DNA of 7,207 bases, from assembly GCA_023145395.1 (NCBI GenBank), contig JAGLDW010000700.1, positions 1 to 7,207 on the forward strand. The letters are read 5' to 3'. Source of the DNA: Lentisphaeria bacterium. Lineage in GTDB: Bacteria > Verrucomicrobiota > Lentisphaeria > Oligosphaerales > Lenti-02. Position 1 is the stretch's first letter. Each line of letters begins with the position of its first letter. The translations under genes were made by a program, and so were the position numbers. The notes under the pieces are model-generated. The model was not told the DNA's origin. It did no database searches and was given only the letters and a program-made list of their open reading frames with translations. Of this stretch, positions 6,167-7,207 are shown in pieces.

Positions 6167-7207
6167 TCAGCTTGGTGTGGGCTCTGGCGCCGTCGTCGGC
6201 GTCGGCTCCCCTGCCGGATGCCGGAACTCCAGATGGTGCTTGAACATTTCGGGGCTGCGCTCGGCGATGTTGCCCAGATGGTCGGCGATACGGCCCAGGT
6301 TGGAGAGCACTTCGACGAAGATGATCCCCTTCTTGACCGAGCATTGGTCTTTGTGCAGACGCTCTTCATGATGTCGTTCGGCACGCTTGACCAGTTCCTT
6401 GATTTCGCCTGTCAGTTTGAGCGCCCGATTCATGGCGTCGACACTCCCGTTCTCGAAGCAATCGGTCAAATAGTCTCCCTGGGCTTGTATGCGGGTGCTA
6501 AGCTCCCGAATCTCGTCGTTGGCGTCGGCCGAGAAAGGCTCGTCGAGCTTCTCGCTGTCTTCGGCCAGTTCAAGAATGTTCGTGGCCCGGTCTCCCACAC
6601 GCTCCACATCGTTGACGCAGTGCATGATGATGGGGATCGCTGCCGCATGCTGTTCGTTGAGCTGCCTGCGGTTGAGTTCCACCAGGTATTGCATGATGTC
6701 ATGCTGATACTGGTCGATGCGCTCTTCGGCCTCGAACAGCTTCTCGAGTTCGCCGAGGTCCTTTTCCACGAAAGCCTCCACGGCGTGGTCGGTCAGCCGG
6801 CATGCCTCCCTGCTCATGGCGCGCAGCGCGGTCATGGTCTGCTGGATGGCGACGGATGGCTGGCTCAGGAGGTGGGGTTCGAGCAGCAGTGTCGGGGCGT
6901 CCCCGTCGTTTTCCACGGGCAGGACAAACCGGCAGATGGAGGCGATGACTCCCACGAAGGGAAGGAAGACAATGACGTTGAGGATGTTGAAGAGCGTGTG
7001 GGCGGCGGCCACGTGGCGGCCGATGTTCTCCGGCTGTTCGGCGAAGACGTTTCCAGTGGTGATTTTGTTGATGGCCACCAGGAAGACCGGTACCCCATCG
7101 ACGCGCACGTAGAACATGCCCAGCATGATGATCACCCCCAGCACTTTGAACAGCGTGTTGGCGAGCGCCGCCCTCCGCGCATTGCGGTTGGTGCCGATGG
7201 AGGCGAG
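6167..7207 (-). CDS. Na+/phosphate cotransporter family protein with C-terminal PhoU domain (5' end outside window)
   Basis: The visible 346 residues are the C-terminal part of a sodium-dependent phosphate transporter (NPT2/YjbB-type). The first codons in the window read LASIGTNRNARRAALANTLF, the typical end of a transporter repeat, followed by membrane segments near residues 22-46 and 70-97 (TLFNILNVIVFLPF). A cytoplasmic PhoU-like helical domain fills about 120-316, with both PhoU repeats visible: VNDVERVGDRATNILELAE at 198-216 and IIFVEVLSNLGRIADHLGNIAE at 295-316. The chain ends in a Pro/Thr-rich tail (331-346). The frame is open to the last base of the window, so the GTG at 7144 is internal and not the start; the transport-pore repeats with the QSSS-type motifs must lie beyond 7207. 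PhoU domains in this family are thought to adjust uptake to phosphate status. The next gene follows after 81 bases. Confidence 0.93.
   Translation of the reverse strand, partial: LASIGTNRNARRAALANTLFKVLGVIIMLGMFYVRVDGVPVFLVAINKITTGNVFAEQPENIGRHVAAAHTLFNILNVIVFLPFVGVIASICRFVLPVENDGDAPTLLLEPHLLSQPSVAIQQTMTALRAMSREACRLTDHAVEAFVEKDLGELEKLFEAEERIDQYQHDIMQYLVELNRRQLNEQHAAAIPIIMHCVNDVERVGDRATNILELAEDSEKLDEPFSADANDEIRELSTRIQAQGDYLTDCFENGSVDAMNRALKLTGEIKELVKRAERHHEERLHKDQCSVKKGIIFVEVLSNLGRIADHLGNIAERSPEMFKHHLEFRHPAGEPTPTTAPEPTPS

Overview
All five recognisable genes in this GC-rich window lie on the minus strand, so transcription runs from high to low coordinates. Read in that direction they are: (1) the 3' part of a Na+/phosphate cotransporter with a C-terminal PhoU domain, cut by the window edge (7207-6167); (2) a 538-residue membrane-anchored, coiled-coil-rich protein of the DUF4175-like type (6085-4469); (3) an FbpA/AfuA-type extracellular solute-binding protein (4479-3421), whose start overlaps the end of gene 2 by 11 bases; (4) an FbpB/ThiP-type duplicated ABC permease (about 3313-1928); and (5) a complete ilvD, dihydroxy-acid dehydratase (1842-1). 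Intergenic gaps are only about 80 to 110 bases, so there is no long gene-free stretch. No RNA genes, insertion sequences or CRISPR arrays were seen.

The organism looks like a GC-rich, Gram-negative-type bacterium. The DUF4175-like protein and the short TCCGACCCG tandem array in an otherwise AT-rich spacer recall Verrucomicrobiota/Kiritimatiellota/Lentisphaerota (PVC) genomes. This is an impression from gene content, not a proof of taxonomy.

Functionally, genes 3 and 4 are the binding protein and the membrane channel of an importer in the ferric-iron/thiamine/phosphonate superfamily. No ATPase gene follows the permease; ilvD occupies that place. The importer must therefore borrow an ATPase from elsewhere or have lost its activity. 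The permease also seems to lack the first membrane helix of its N-terminal half. Gene 2 and the binding protein overlap and are probably translationally coupled. Candidate sigma70-like promoters lie before gene 2 (6121-6149) and before the permease (3358-3387). A 13-base palindrome sits where transcription from the permease promoter would begin. ilvD is a conventional, intact biosynthetic gene of the E. coli type and has no obvious promoter of its own.

No clearly new multi-gene system can be demonstrated. The parts most worth a second look are the ATPase-less importer with its odd permease, the regulatory-looking spacer 3314-3420, and the coupling of the DUF4175-like protein to the binding protein.
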